Of a stretch of 64,000 nucleotides of DNA, positions 33,926 to 42,553 are shown in pieces. Under the pieces are notes generated by a model that did not search any database, was not told the DNA's origin, and saw only the letters and a list, made by a program, of their open reading frames with translations. Position 1 is the stretch's first letter. Each line of letters begins with the position of its first letter. The translations under genes and the position numbers were made by a program. This DNA comes from Cytobacillus dafuensis (GTDB taxonomy: Bacteria > Bacillota > Bacilli > Bacillales > Cytobacillaceae). The stretch is from assembly GCF_007995155.1 (NCBI RefSeq), contig NZ_CP042593.1, forward strand, positions 3,204,001 to 3,268,000. Direction: 5' to 3'.

Positions 33926-34885
33926 CTAAGCAGAAAAAAGATAAGCTTTCCCCTCTTTATTTATACTAATTGCTCCCAATGCATGCAAATAATCAAGCTG
34001 TGCGATTGTTTCAGAAATTGTTAAGGAAAATTCTTTTTTATATACTGTTGGAAAAAGACGCTGACAAATTTCAAAAACAGTAAGGGACTCTTCTTCCAGC
34101 CATTTTTTCACATGCAAGGCGCGCTCATGCTGGCGGACAAGTCTTTTTTCGATAAGTTCATGAACATGATAAATATTATCGCCATGTCCAGAATAACAGA
34201 GCTGTATTGGTAGCTGCAGCAGTTTTTTCAAAGACTCATTATATTGCACTTGCGGTTTTGGACGCTTTGTTTTGCCGGGCAAAGGAGGTTCCATTAAAGG
34301 ATTCGGAGAGATATGAGCAAGTAAATGATCTCCCCCAATAAAAACGCCGTCCTTTTCCCGGAATAAACCGATATGACTCTGAGCATGCCCAGGTGTTTCA
34401 ATGACCGTCCAGCTGTCAAGACCTGGCGGGATGTCCCCTTCCTTCAATTCACCTGAAAGAGAACGGCTGCAGGAAAAAGACAGCGGCTTTTTCATCAAGT
34501 CAATAAACGATAAATATTGCTCCGGAATCCCACACCTAGGAAAAAGATCATAGTAAAATTCATCATGTGCTTTTAAAAACGCATCCGTACGATGTAACCA
34601 TCTTTGATTATTTCGATGTCCATATACATCCAAAGTCTGCGGAAAAAAATCTAAAAGACCAGCATGATCAGGATGGTGGTGAGTAAGGACAACCTGCTCA
34701 ATATCCTCAGGCGATAAATGTAAATCTTTCAATTGTGCATTCAAAGCCTCCCAAGCCTCTTCCGTTTTTGGCCCAACATCGACAAGCGTCAGCCTTTCCC
34801 CTTTCACAACATAGACATTTACATCACCGACAGAAAAAGGTGTCGGAATGACTAATTTAGCAAGGCCATCTTTCCATTCTGCCAT
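33926..34885 (-). CDS. yqjP: MBL-fold metallo-hydrolase YqjP
   Basis: A 319-aa beta-lactamase-fold hydrolase with THHHPDHAG (near residue 68), TPGHAQSHIG (near 165), GGDHLL (near 185) and a later SGHGD (near 233), the full set of binuclear metal ligands. A C-terminal winged-helix-like extension (from about residue 255) is typical of YqjP and LACTB2-like enzymes. Substrate unknown. First gene of the yqjP-yqjQ pair. Confidence 0.9.
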   Translation of the reverse strand: MAEWKDGLAKLVIPTPFSVGDVNVYVVKGERLTLVDVGPKTEEAWEALNAQLKDLHLSPEDIEQVVLTHHHPDHAGLLDFFPQTLDVYGHRNNQRWLHRTDAFLKAHDEFYYDLFPRCGIPEQYLSFIDLMKKPLSFSCSRSLSGELKEGDIPPGLDSWTVIETPGHAQSHIGLFREKDGVFIGGDHLLAHISPNPLMEPPLPGKTKRPKPQVQYNESLKKLLQLPIQLCYSGHGDNIYHVHELIEKRLVRQHERALHVKKWLEEESLTVFEICQRLFPTVYKKEFSLTISETIAQLDYLHALGAISINKEGKAYLFSA

Positions 34886-35237
34886 TTTTTCAACCCCTCA
34901 AAATTACTATATTTAGATAGAATCAAATTTACATACTTCAAAGCATTTCAGTTTCTCAGATGCCATTTCCAACATAATTCTTCACAATAATTTTTATACT
35001 TTTTGACCTTTTAAACATAAGTTTAACCTTATTTTTACTTGTTGTCATTATTTTCACATAATTCAATATACACTAAGTGGAGAGAAAAAATTTCGTTCTG
35101 CGTTTGGAAAGATGATAAATAAAAATCTCTTTCAGGTAAATGTGTTTTTATATTTTTCAACTAACACTCGAGGAGGCTATGTAATTTATTCCTTTATTAC
35201 TGAATAGAAATGACTAATAGCTCTTTTTTTAAAAATA

Positions 35238-35330
35238 GCCCCATTGACACACAGTCAAATGGGCGGAGTCTGGTACAAGATGACTATTTATAACAGGATT
35301 TCGGCAATCGGTAGGCAGCCGAATTTTTGT
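35238..35330 (+). promoter_or_regulatory. structured leader with terminator-like hairpin before the LCP gene
   Basis: Within the 465-nt gap between yqjP and the LCP gene two hairpins are seen. The first pairs 238-248 with 254-264. The second, TTCGGC (300-305) with GCCGAA (318-323), is followed at once by TTTTTGTT and then by the ribosome site, as an intrinsic terminator would be. I know no riboswitch matching this. The DNA from 34886 to 35237 has no supportable gene; at 35171 AGGAGG is followed by ATG-TAA. Confidence 0.45.
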
Positions 35331-35350
35331 TAAATTGGTGGGGGAAAAGA

Positions 35351-36265
35351 ATGAGATCTGTAAAGAATAAAACATGGCTTCACGCAACAGGAATAATTAT
35401 TCTATTTATTTTAATAGGTACGAGTATTTATGGATATTCATTTTATAAATCTTTGACAAAATCGATTGAAACAATGCATCAGCCTATTGATCGGGAGAAA
35501 TCAGTTAAAAGGCAAGAAGAAATAACACTGACCAAAAAAGATCCATTCTCTGTATTAGTGCTTGGTGTTGATGAACGCGAGGGAGATCGTGGACGTTCAG
35601 ATACAATTATTGTATTGACAGTTAACCCTAATCTAAACTCTGTCAAGATTCTTAGCATCCCTCGAGATACAAGAACAGAGATAATAGGTCATAGTACAGT
35701 GGACAAAATCAATCATGCCTATGCATTTGGTGGAGTAGAAATGTCAATAGCAACAGTGGAGAGCTTTTTAGATATCCCTATTGATTATTTCATACAAATT
35801 AATATGGAGGGTTTTACAGAAATTATTAATTCTGTGGGCGGCGTAACTGTTAATAATGACTTAGAATTCACCAATGTAGATCAGCATTTTCCAAAAGGAG
35901 AAATAACGTTAAATGGGGAGCAAGCTTTATCGTTTTCGAGAATGAGATATGAAGATCCACGAGGAGATTTTGGCCGCCAGCTTAGACAGCGTCAAATCAT
36001 TCAAGCCGTACTTAAGAAAGGAGCAAGCATCTCCTCATTAGCAAACTATAAAGAGATATTTCAAGCATTAGGAAATAATATAAAAACAAACCTAAAGTTT
36101 GAAGAGATGATAGACATTCAAAAAAATTATCGGACTGCAGTCAAAACCGTTGAACAATCCTCCATTAACGGAAGCGGGACAAAAATCGACAGCATTTACT
36201 ATTTTATCGTCCCTGATGAGGAAAAAGAACGTGTTCAAGCTGAAATGAAAGAGCATTTAAAATAA
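35351..36265 (+). CDS. LCP (LytR-CpsA-Psr) family cell-wall ligase
   Basis: Membrane-anchored enzyme of about 304 aa that attaches teichoic acids or other glycopolymers to peptidoglycan. One N-terminal helix (residues 12-32), then the LCP domain: FSVLVLGVDEREGDRGRSDTI (near 68-88), ILSIPRDTRTEI (near 105), INHAYAFGG (near 125) and SFSRMRYEDPRGDFGRQLRQ (near 200-220) include the conserved Asp and Arg residues. Start at ATG 35351 with GGGGG upstream. It belongs to the TagT/U/V group. Not present at this position in B. subtilis. Confidence 0.93.
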   Translation: MRSVKNKTWLHATGIIILFILIGTSIYGYSFYKSLTKSIETMHQPIDREKSVKRQEEITLTKKDPFSVLVLGVDEREGDRGRSDTIIVLTVNPNLNSVKILSIPRDTRTEIIGHSTVDKINHAYAFGGVEMSIATVESFLDIPIDYFIQINMEGFTEIINSVGGVTVNNDLEFTNVDQHFPKGEITLNGEQALSFSRMRYEDPRGDFGRQLRQRQIIQAVLKKGASISSLANYKEIFQALGNNIKTNLKFEEMIDIQKNYRTAVKTVEQSSINGSGTKIDSIYYFIVPDEEKERVQAEMKEHLK

Positions 36266-36381
36266 AAAAAGCAAAAACGAGAAAATACCCGAAGAATGAT
36301 CTCAAAACAAAAAGTGTAAATAAAACAGTGACCAAAACCTATAAAGGTTTTACACTGGGCATAATCAAGTCTTTTAAACTC

Positions 36382-37059
36382 CTAGCAAATTTTCTGAATT
36401 AACTCAGGCGAATTATTTTTCGGCGAATTCACGAGCGTAGATACCTCATACGTCTCCATCAAGTCCTGATCAAGAGGCTTAAGCAATCCATCAAGATAAG
36501 ATGGGGCTGTAATTGAACGATCTAACCATATTTTTTCATCTTCTGGTTGTAAAATAACAGGCATGCGATCGTGTATATCTTTTACAAGCTCATTTGGCGT
36601 TGTGGTGATAACAGTACAGGAATAAACAGATTTCCCCTGTGGAGATTTCCAGTGCTCCCATAAACCTGCCATTGCGAAAAGTTCAGATGTTCTCAGTTTT
36701 ATACGCATCGGGGTTTTCGTCTTATCTTCATGACGCTTCCATTCATAAAAACTGTCCGCAATTATTAAACAGCGTCTTTTCATATAAGCATTACGGAAAC
36801 TAGGCTTCTCCTTTAAGGATTCAGCTCTTGCATTAATCATTTTATAACCGATTTTCTCATCATTAGCCCATGAAGGAATTAATCCCCATCTTAAGAAGCC
36901 TAAGCGATTTTTGCTGCCATCATTAACGACTGCTAATACAGATTGTGAGGGAGCGACATTATAATTCGGGGCAAATAAATCTTGTTCGATAAATTGTTCA
37001 ATATCAAATCGATCAATAATTTGTTCAAATGAAGCTGTTAAAGTAAAACGGCCACACAT
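36382..37059 (-). CDS. SOS response-associated peptidase family protein (SRAP/YedK, HMCES-like)
   Basis: SRAP protein of 225 aa that covalently caps abasic sites in single-stranded DNA. The cysteine that forms the link must be residue 2, and starting at ATG 37059 (GAGGTGA 7 nt upstream) gives MCGRFTL exactly. The conserved Asn in NYNVAPSQ (near 35), NARAE (near 78), FYEWK (near 103) and His in IHDRMPV (near 160) complete the active site. No LexA box is evident upstream. Confidence 0.95.
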   Translation of the reverse strand: MCGRFTLTASFEQIIDRFDIEQFIEQDLFAPNYNVAPSQSVLAVVNDGSKNRLGFLRWGLIPSWANDEKIGYKMINARAESLKEKPSFRNAYMKRRCLIIADSFYEWKRHEDKTKTPMRIKLRTSELFAMAGLWEHWKSPQGKSVYSCTVITTTPNELVKDIHDRMPVILQPEDEKIWLDRSITAPSYLDGLLKPLDQDLMETYEVSTLVNSPKNNSPELIQKIC

Positions 37060-37156
37060 CTTAATCACCTCAAGGCTTTGTTTTGTTCATTTTACCAATA
37101 ATAAGAGGCTGTCACCACTTCAAGAATATTTCCGATTTCCTTATTAGCAAAAAGAA

Positions 37157-37182
37157 AAAGCTATCGCAAAGCGATAGCTTTT
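37157..37182. terminator. terminator of the secreted nuclease gene
   Basis: AAAAGCTATCGC pairs with GCGATAGCTTTT around AAA, with T-runs both ways; 50 nt beyond the nuclease stop. Confidence 0.88.
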
Positions 37183-37231
37183 TTAAATCAATAAATATGT
37201 CCAAAATTTTTATATTACCTAAAACAAATTA

Positions 37232-40200
37232 TTAGTTAGCTTTTCTCCAGATCATGTGAGCCCACTCAGGATGGTCAATGAACGGATTGCGATTGTGCTG
37301 CCATTTTTCATAAATAATATTGTTGCGGTTCCGTTCAAAATCGTCCACTGGATCTTGATTATGCCATTCTAGCAAGACAGACAGCTTGCCGTGATATGGG
37401 CTTGTTCCATTTCCTACTTTATCATTCAATTCCAAATCGATTTCACCATTCGTTCCTTCATACCGAACAGCCATATAGAAGAGCATTCTGGCAACATCTC
37501 CCTTAACTCTATCAGGAGGTTCCCATGAGTTTGATGTTTTGAAACAGCCATTACAGCCACTGACTGGGCTGCCACCATTATCAAAATCTAGATTTCCTCT
37601 AGAACTATTAATCTGTACATCGGAAGGACGGAGATGATGAATGTCCGTACCTGGACCAATATTTGTCCCGAATCCGCCATGGGATTGTGCCCAAACATGC
37701 TCACGATTCCATTGACCTACATTTCCGCCATTACTGCTCTTTGGACGGGATTCACCCTTATAAATCAAAATAACATTGTCCTTGTTATTCGGATCCTCAT
37801 CCGTTTCCTTTAATGCTTCCCACACTTGACTGTACGAAATTTTTGTTTGCTCGCTAATAATTTTGTGGAGAGCAAGCTTCAAATCCGCTCCGGTTTTCCC
37901 AGAGGCTGGATCATAGTAGCCATCCAACTCATTCTTTTCTTCAACAGTTAATGAGAAGCGGGCAGTAATCTCTCCGCCATTTCCGTCTTTAACCGTAATT
38001 GCGATTAAGTAATTGCCGATTTCATCAGTTGGAAGTGTAAGCACAGAGCCTGATACAGTACCAATTGTTGTAGTGTAAACCAATGGATCTCCATCTGGAT
38101 CTGAGAAATGCTCGCTTAATTGAATCGAAACCTTCTCACCAGTTTTGGCATTAATTTTGTCTAAAGGCTTAGTTAGTACTGGTGCTTTGTTCTCTTTTGG
38201 AGCAAATGGAGAAGGAATCTCTTCCCCTTTCGCATTTGTAAATTTAATAGCGGAAGGGTCGACTTTTTTACCTAACGTCCACAGCTTAACATTCTCTGCT
38301 CCTCTAATTTCCTTCACCTTATCACTCTCTATTAGAACTTCCTTAATCTCCGTTCCGGTTAGATCAACAACAGTGTCTCTTTGGGCAGAGCTTATGACAA
38401 CTCTCGTTTTCTTTAATCCTTCCCCTTTAAGGGTGGCAGATTTTTTAAGCCAAATTCCTTCTGTGATTGTCGAGTTTTTATCCATGATAATTAACGCATT
38501 ATCCGGTCCGATGACAAGTTTTTTTGCATTGTAATTGACAAGATCATACACTTTATCATACTTTGGTTCCTCTGGTTTAACGGGATCTTTTAGAATCGTT
38601 TGAATTAAAACAGGATCATGGTCGCTGGCACGTCCATGTTCTTCCATAAAGCCGGAATTAATATGAACAATATCCACTTCAGTTGAAGCAGCTAAATTAT
38701 TAGATACTAAAATATGATCTAAAACTTGAGCATTCCCTTGGTAGTTATAAGTATAGCGCTCATCTGCCGGAACCTTTTCTATCATGTTCGTTAATTCTTG
38801 TCCTTTTAATGCTTTCAACGGATTAGAAAATTCAAAATCATTAAAGTCTCCAAGCAATACAATATTTGCATTAGGGTCCTTTGATTTAACATCCTTGACG
38901 AAATTGTTTACAACCGTGGAAATTTCCATCCGCTGTTTTTCACTATTTAAAACTGGAGGCTGAGTTTTTCCAAACAAAGGAAGGTCCCCGCCTTTTGAGT
39001 TAAAATGGTTTGCTACAACAATGACATTTTCTCCTTTAAATTCAAACTGTGCGGCTAACGGTTTTCGGCTTGAATTAAAAGCAGAATTTGTAGGAGCGAT
39101 ACGTCCTGGATTAAGTGTAAGCTTGCCATTTTCAAATCCGACTGCTTCTGTAGCAGAGCCTTTTACACCTTCCATTAGTGATACTCGTTCCGGATTGTAA
39201 AGGAAACCAACACGGATATTTCCTCCTGGCTGTCCGCCATCTAACTTATCTACCGGTGAAATATCTGTATAGACATATGTCGGGCCACCTAAAGATACAA
39301 TTTTTGCGATTAATTTCGATGCACTTTGGCTTGCATCAGTCGTTCCGCTATCCGTTGGTCCGTCATTATCTTGAACCTCTGTCAAGCCAATAATGTCTGG
39401 TTGTTTCATATTCGTAACAATAGCTTCTGCTAGTTTAGTAACCTTTGAATCATCTGTTTTCGTTGAAAAGTTTTCTACATTGTATGATGCAATAGTCAGT
39501 TTTTCATCCACTGGTGCAATTGCTGTTGTTTCGCGCTCATTTGCCCCAGGCAACAGTGATGGCAATTTCGCTTTATCACTAAGGATTTTATAGTTGCTGT
39601 AGCCATAGCTTACAACCCCCTGAATTGAACCATTAAAGCGATCTCCCATTTTAGCTACAAATGAATCATCATTAATATCAATAGTCATTCTTTCTGGGTT
39701 AAAATCAGTTTCTGTGATGCGTAAGCCACCCGCTTTTGTATTTGTTGGAATATTTTCGGGAACGACGATAATTTCTCCATATTTCTGTGGAGCTACTACC
39801 TTTGGATTATTAACTTGTACGAGCATACCCTCAAGGCTCTCAAAAAAGTCAATACCATCCACCTCAGGATTAAAAGCTGTTAAACCATCGCTGTCGATCA
39901 CCTCAAGAGACGGCATACGGTCGACTCCCATAACAACAGGAGCAGGTAGAGGCTCATTGCTTTTAATCATTTGAATATTAGTTGCATTTATTTCAGTTAC
40001 CGGAAGGTCCGTTTGCAGCTTTTCAGCATATCCTTCCAAAACCCATTCTTTCACCTGACCACTAGCTTTTACAACATCCCCCACTTTAACATTATGGGAT
40101 TTTTTATAAACTAAAATTCCTTCAGAAGTGTTTGGATCTTCATCTGGCTGCCTGTCCTGCATATAAAAATTGCTTCCATCAACTACATAAGTTACGATTC

Positions 40201-40975
40201 CCTCAATACCTACTACGTTTTGATTTGCATATGGAGAATTATGGCCAGCACCCTGAATATCATGAATACGGATAGTATTCTCCTGTAGAATGGTATAATC
40301 ACGCACCGTTACTTCACTGTCTGATAAACCAGCTTTAACGGCAATGGCCTTGATGGTGACTGGAGCATTTATTTCGATCGGCTCTGTGTAAAGCGTGCTG
40401 AATTTAGTAGGTTCTGAACCGTCTAAAGTGAAATAGATTGCTGCATCTTTAGTAGTTGTCGCTAGTTCAACTCTTGTACCTTTGACAACTTCACCTCCAT
40501 CTGGGGATGCAGTTACAGCTTGAACCTTGACAGGGTCAGTATCCTCAACGAATGAATAAGCAGTAGGACTTTTCAAACCTGGAACTGCAAAATAAGCTGT
40601 CAAAGTACCAGAAATTTTAATTTTTTTCCCTAAATTCTCTGGGTGATCTACAAGATTCAATGCTGTTCTAATAGAACCTGCTGGCAGTTGAACAGGCAAA
40701 ATTTTCTTTGCATCCTTTTCATCTGCTGAATCTGCAATAGCAATATTAGTGTTCACTGTAAAAGGCCCTTGGTGCTGATATTTTGGGCCATTATTTGTTA
40801 CACCAATAATGTACCCTTCAACCGTGGCTAAACCACTATTATTTGCAATTGCCTCTGCAACCGTAATTGTTTCTGCTGCCTTCGATACATTTCCAAGGAA
40901 TGGATTAAACAGGCTGAAAATCATTGTAAAAATTAGAACGAGGCTAAATATCTTTTTCTGAAGCCTACCTTTCAT
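37232..40975 (-). CDS. very large secreted double nuclease (EEP nuclease plus endonuclease I domains)
   Basis: A secreted protein of 1247 aa. Order: signal peptide (1-33, cleavage after SKA); YhcR-like OB domain; a chitobiase-C-like domain (about 155-230); a second OB-like domain (about 240-345); endonuclease/exonuclease/phosphatase domain (about 495-795, IASYNVENF, GLTEVQD, LGDFNDFE, SDHDPV); an Ig/cadherin-like domain (about 930-1015, DPDGDPLVY, VKDGNGG); and a C-terminal endonuclease I domain (about 1020-1245, WNREHVWAQSHGGFG, DIHHLRP, RGNLDF). Both catalytic sets look intact. The start is ATG MKGRLQKK with GGAGGGA. No sortase or S-layer anchor is seen. Likely digests extracellular DNA. 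Confidence 0.93.
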   Translation of the reverse strand: MKGRLQKKIFSLVLIFTMIFSLFNPFLGNVSKAAETITVAEAIANNSGLATVEGYIIGVTNNGPKYQHQGPFTVNTNIAIADSADEKDAKKILPVQLPAGSIRTALNLVDHPENLGKKIKISGTLTAYFAVPGLKSPTAYSFVEDTDPVKVQAVTASPDGGEVVKGTRVELATTTKDAAIYFTLDGSEPTKFSTLYTEPIEINAPVTIKAIAVKAGLSDSEVTVRDYTILQENTIRIHDIQGAGHNSPYANQNVVGIEGIVTYVVDGSNFYMQDRQPDEDPNTSEGILVYKKSHNVKVGDVVKASGQVKEWVLEGYAEKLQTDLPVTEINATNIQMIKSNEPLPAPVVMGVDRMPSLEVIDSDGLTAFNPEVDGIDFFESLEGMLVQVNNPKVVAPQKYGEIIVVPENIPTNTKAGGLRITETDFNPERMTIDINDDSFVAKMGDRFNGSIQGVVSYGYSNYKILSDKAKLPSLLPGANERETTAIAPVDEKLTIASYNVENFSTKTDDSKVTKLAEAIVTNMKQPDIIGLTEVQDNDGPTDSGTTDASQSASKLIAKIVSLGGPTYVYTDISPVDKLDGGQPGGNIRVGFLYNPERVSLMEGVKGSATEAVGFENGKLTLNPGRIAPTNSAFNSSRKPLAAQFEFKGENVIVVANHFNSKGGDLPLFGKTQPPVLNSEKQRMEISTVVNNFVKDVKSKDPNANIVLLGDFNDFEFSNPLKALKGQELTNMIEKVPADERYTYNYQGNAQVLDHILVSNNLAASTEVDIVHINSGFMEEHGRASDHDPVLIQTILKDPVKPEEPKYDKVYDLVNYNAKKLVIGPDNALIIMDKNSTITEGIWLKKSATLKGEGLKKTRVVISSAQRDTVVDLTGTEIKEVLIESDKVKEIRGAENVKLWTLGKKVDPSAIKFTNAKGEEIPSPFAPKENKAPVLTKPLDKINAKTGEKVSIQLSEHFSDPDGDPLVYTTTIGTVSGSVLTLPTDEIGNYLIAITVKDGNGGEITARFSLTVEEKNELDGYYDPASGKTGADLKLALHKIISEQTKISYSQVWEALKETDEDPNNKDNVILIYKGESRPKSSNGGNVGQWNREHVWAQSHGGFGTNIGPGTDIHHLRPSDVQINSSRGNLDFDNGGSPVSGCNGCFKTSNSWEPPDRVKGDVARMLFYMAVRYEGTNGEIDLELNDKVGNGTSPYHGKLSVLLEWHNQDPVDDFERNRNNIIYEKWQHNRNPFIDHPEWAHMIWRKAN

Positions 40976-41216
40976 TTGAACTCCCTCCAAATCCTCATAT
41001 TTTATTAATACCTTCTTCACATTTAGTTAAGCATTCCTCTATTAACTGCACAATCATATTTTTGTAAATTTTAAATAAAATACCAAAAATAAGAAATTTC
41101 TACTATTTTTTAATAGGCTTAACTACTCAAATTTCAAGGAAAAAGATTGCAAAAAATAATTTGAAAAAAAGGAAATTACAAGTACGTAATTTTCCGTATT
41201 TTTAGATATTAAACTC

Positions 41217-41246
41217 TTGACAAACTTGCTCGTCCTCATCCATAAT
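41217..41246 (+). promoter_or_regulatory. sigma-A promoter of the proI T-box transcript
   Basis: TTGACA (41217-41222) and CATAAT (41241-41246) with an 18-nt spacer, directly upstream of the T-box leader. Confidence 0.75.
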
Positions 41247-41252
41247 CTCTAT

Positions 41253-41514
41253 TAATATCATTAGATAAAGGAAAACAGCGATGAATGAGGCCAGTAAATG
41301 GAAAAAGACGAAAGAGAGTGAAGCTCAGCGGCTGAAAGGCTTCACCGTCCACTTGACCATTGAACCTACCTTATGAGCCGTTAGGAAAACCTAAACGTGT
41401 TTCCGGCGTTAACGGAGATGAGATGCCCTTTTGCTACATGTAAGAAAGGGTAATTAAGGTGGTACCACGAAAAGCTAAGCCCTTTCGTCCTTTACGGATG
41501 AAAGGGCTTTTTAT
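41253..41514 (+). promoter_or_regulatory. T-box leader of proI (proline specifier)
   Basis: The conserved T-box AAGGTGGTACCACG is at 41456-41469 and a strong terminator (478-490 with 496-508, then TTTTTATTTTT) follows. In stem I, GAACCTACC (41362-41370) gives the specifier CCT, a proline codon followed by A, matching the downstream proline gene. Uncharged tRNA-Pro should favour the antiterminator and switch proI on. Confidence 0.9.
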
Positions 41515-41569
41515 TTTTATCATACAAAATCGAACACAAAATATTTTTTTTCATAAGGAGGCCATTCAA

Positions 41570-42400
41570 ATGAAAAAAGTAGCGTTTATCGGTGCAGGTT
41601 CTATGGCAGATGCATTAATTTCCGGAATATTAAAAAATAAAATAGTTGATCCACATCGCATTTGGGTAACAAATAAGGCTGATCACGACAAGTTAAAGGA
41701 GATGCAAACTCAATATGGAGTTCAAACAACGTATCAATTAGAGGAGATTTTTCATGATGTTGAGATTGTTTTTTTAGCAATGAAGCCTAAAGATGCGGCA
41801 GTGGCGATTACTAGAATAAAAAAATACTTAACGAAGGAAATGCTTGTTATTTCCGTTTTAGCCGGAGTTGCGATCAACAGCATCGAACACTTGGCAGAAA
41901 AGGAATTGGCCATTGTGAGAGCAATGCCGAATACTTCGGCAGCTGTCGGAAAATCAGCAACGGCCTTGGCAATAAATGAAAATGTATCTGAAGAACAAGT
42001 GAAGCTCGTTACAAAAATATTCGGAACAGTTGGTTTGACTGCAATTGTTGAAGAAAAGCAGCTTGATGCAGTAACAGGTTTATCAGGCAGCGGGCCAGCT
42101 TATATCTACTATCTTGCAGAAGCGATGGAAAAAAGCGCATTGGACATTGGACTTGAAAAAAACGTAGCAAAGGAATTTATTGTGCAAACCTTGCTTGGAG
42201 CAGCTGAAATGCTATCAAAATCAAGCAAGGAACCTCAGCAGCTTCGTAAAGAAGTGACAAGCCCAGGTGGAACAACGGAGGCTGGTATAAAAATTTTAGA
42301 TTCCTATGGTGTACAGAATGCGTTTATTGATTGTATTAAAGAAGCAACTGCACAGTCAAAAAGACTAGGAAAGGCGTTTGGAGCTAAGATGGAGGTTTAA
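41570..42400 (+). CDS. proI: pyrroline-5-carboxylate reductase
   Basis: Reduces pyrroline-5-carboxylate to proline with NAD(P)H. The Rossmann start KKVAFIGAGSMADALISG, then LSGSGPAYIYYLAEAM (near residue 170) and the C-terminal signature EVTSPGGTTEAGI (near 225) are complete; 276 aa is normal. The start is ATG 41570 behind ATAAGGAGG; a longer frame from 41459 would read through the T-box terminator and is not real. Regulated by the tRNA-Pro T-box upstream. Equivalent to yqjO in B. subtilis. Confidence 0.97.
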   Translation: MKKVAFIGAGSMADALISGILKNKIVDPHRIWVTNKADHDKLKEMQTQYGVQTTYQLEEIFHDVEIVFLAMKPKDAAVAITRIKKYLTKEMLVISVLAGVAINSIEHLAEKELAIVRAMPNTSAAVGKSATALAINENVSEEQVKLVTKIFGTVGLTAIVEEKQLDAVTGLSGSGPAYIYYLAEAMEKSALDIGLEKNVAKEFIVQTLLGAAEMLSKSSKEPQQLRKEVTSPGGTTEAGIKILDSYGVQNAFIDCIKEATAQSKRLGKAFGAKMEV

Positions 42401-42497
42401 GTAAGTACATTTAATAACTACTTTTCAAGTTGATCGAGTACTTCACTTGAGGTATGTGCACATTTCAATATTTTTTTAGCAAAGCCACTGAGTTAAA

Positions 42498-42535
42498 ATA
42501 AAAGCCGCCAACTGACTTAACCTTCAATTGGCGGC
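42498..42535 (-). terminator. terminator of the carboxypeptidase gene
   Basis: GCCGCCAA (504-511) pairs with TTGGCGGC (528-535); on minus TTTTATTTT follows. Confidence 0.75.
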
Positions 42536-42553
42536 AAATGAACAAATATTTTT

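Noticed and set aside
35171..35184. AGGAGG followed by ATG-TAA upstream of the LCP gene
   Set aside because: A start-stop minimal ORF could be regulatory, but with a single instance and no conservation data it may be chance.
34886..35350. Cyclic-dinucleotide riboswitch (GEMM or ydaO) before the LCP gene
   Set aside because: GGTAGGCAGCC is suggestive, but the conserved core blocks of both classes are missing.
41459..41569. N-terminal extension of proI
   Set aside because: It would translate the T-box sequence and terminator; the strong ribosome site and family start are at 41570.
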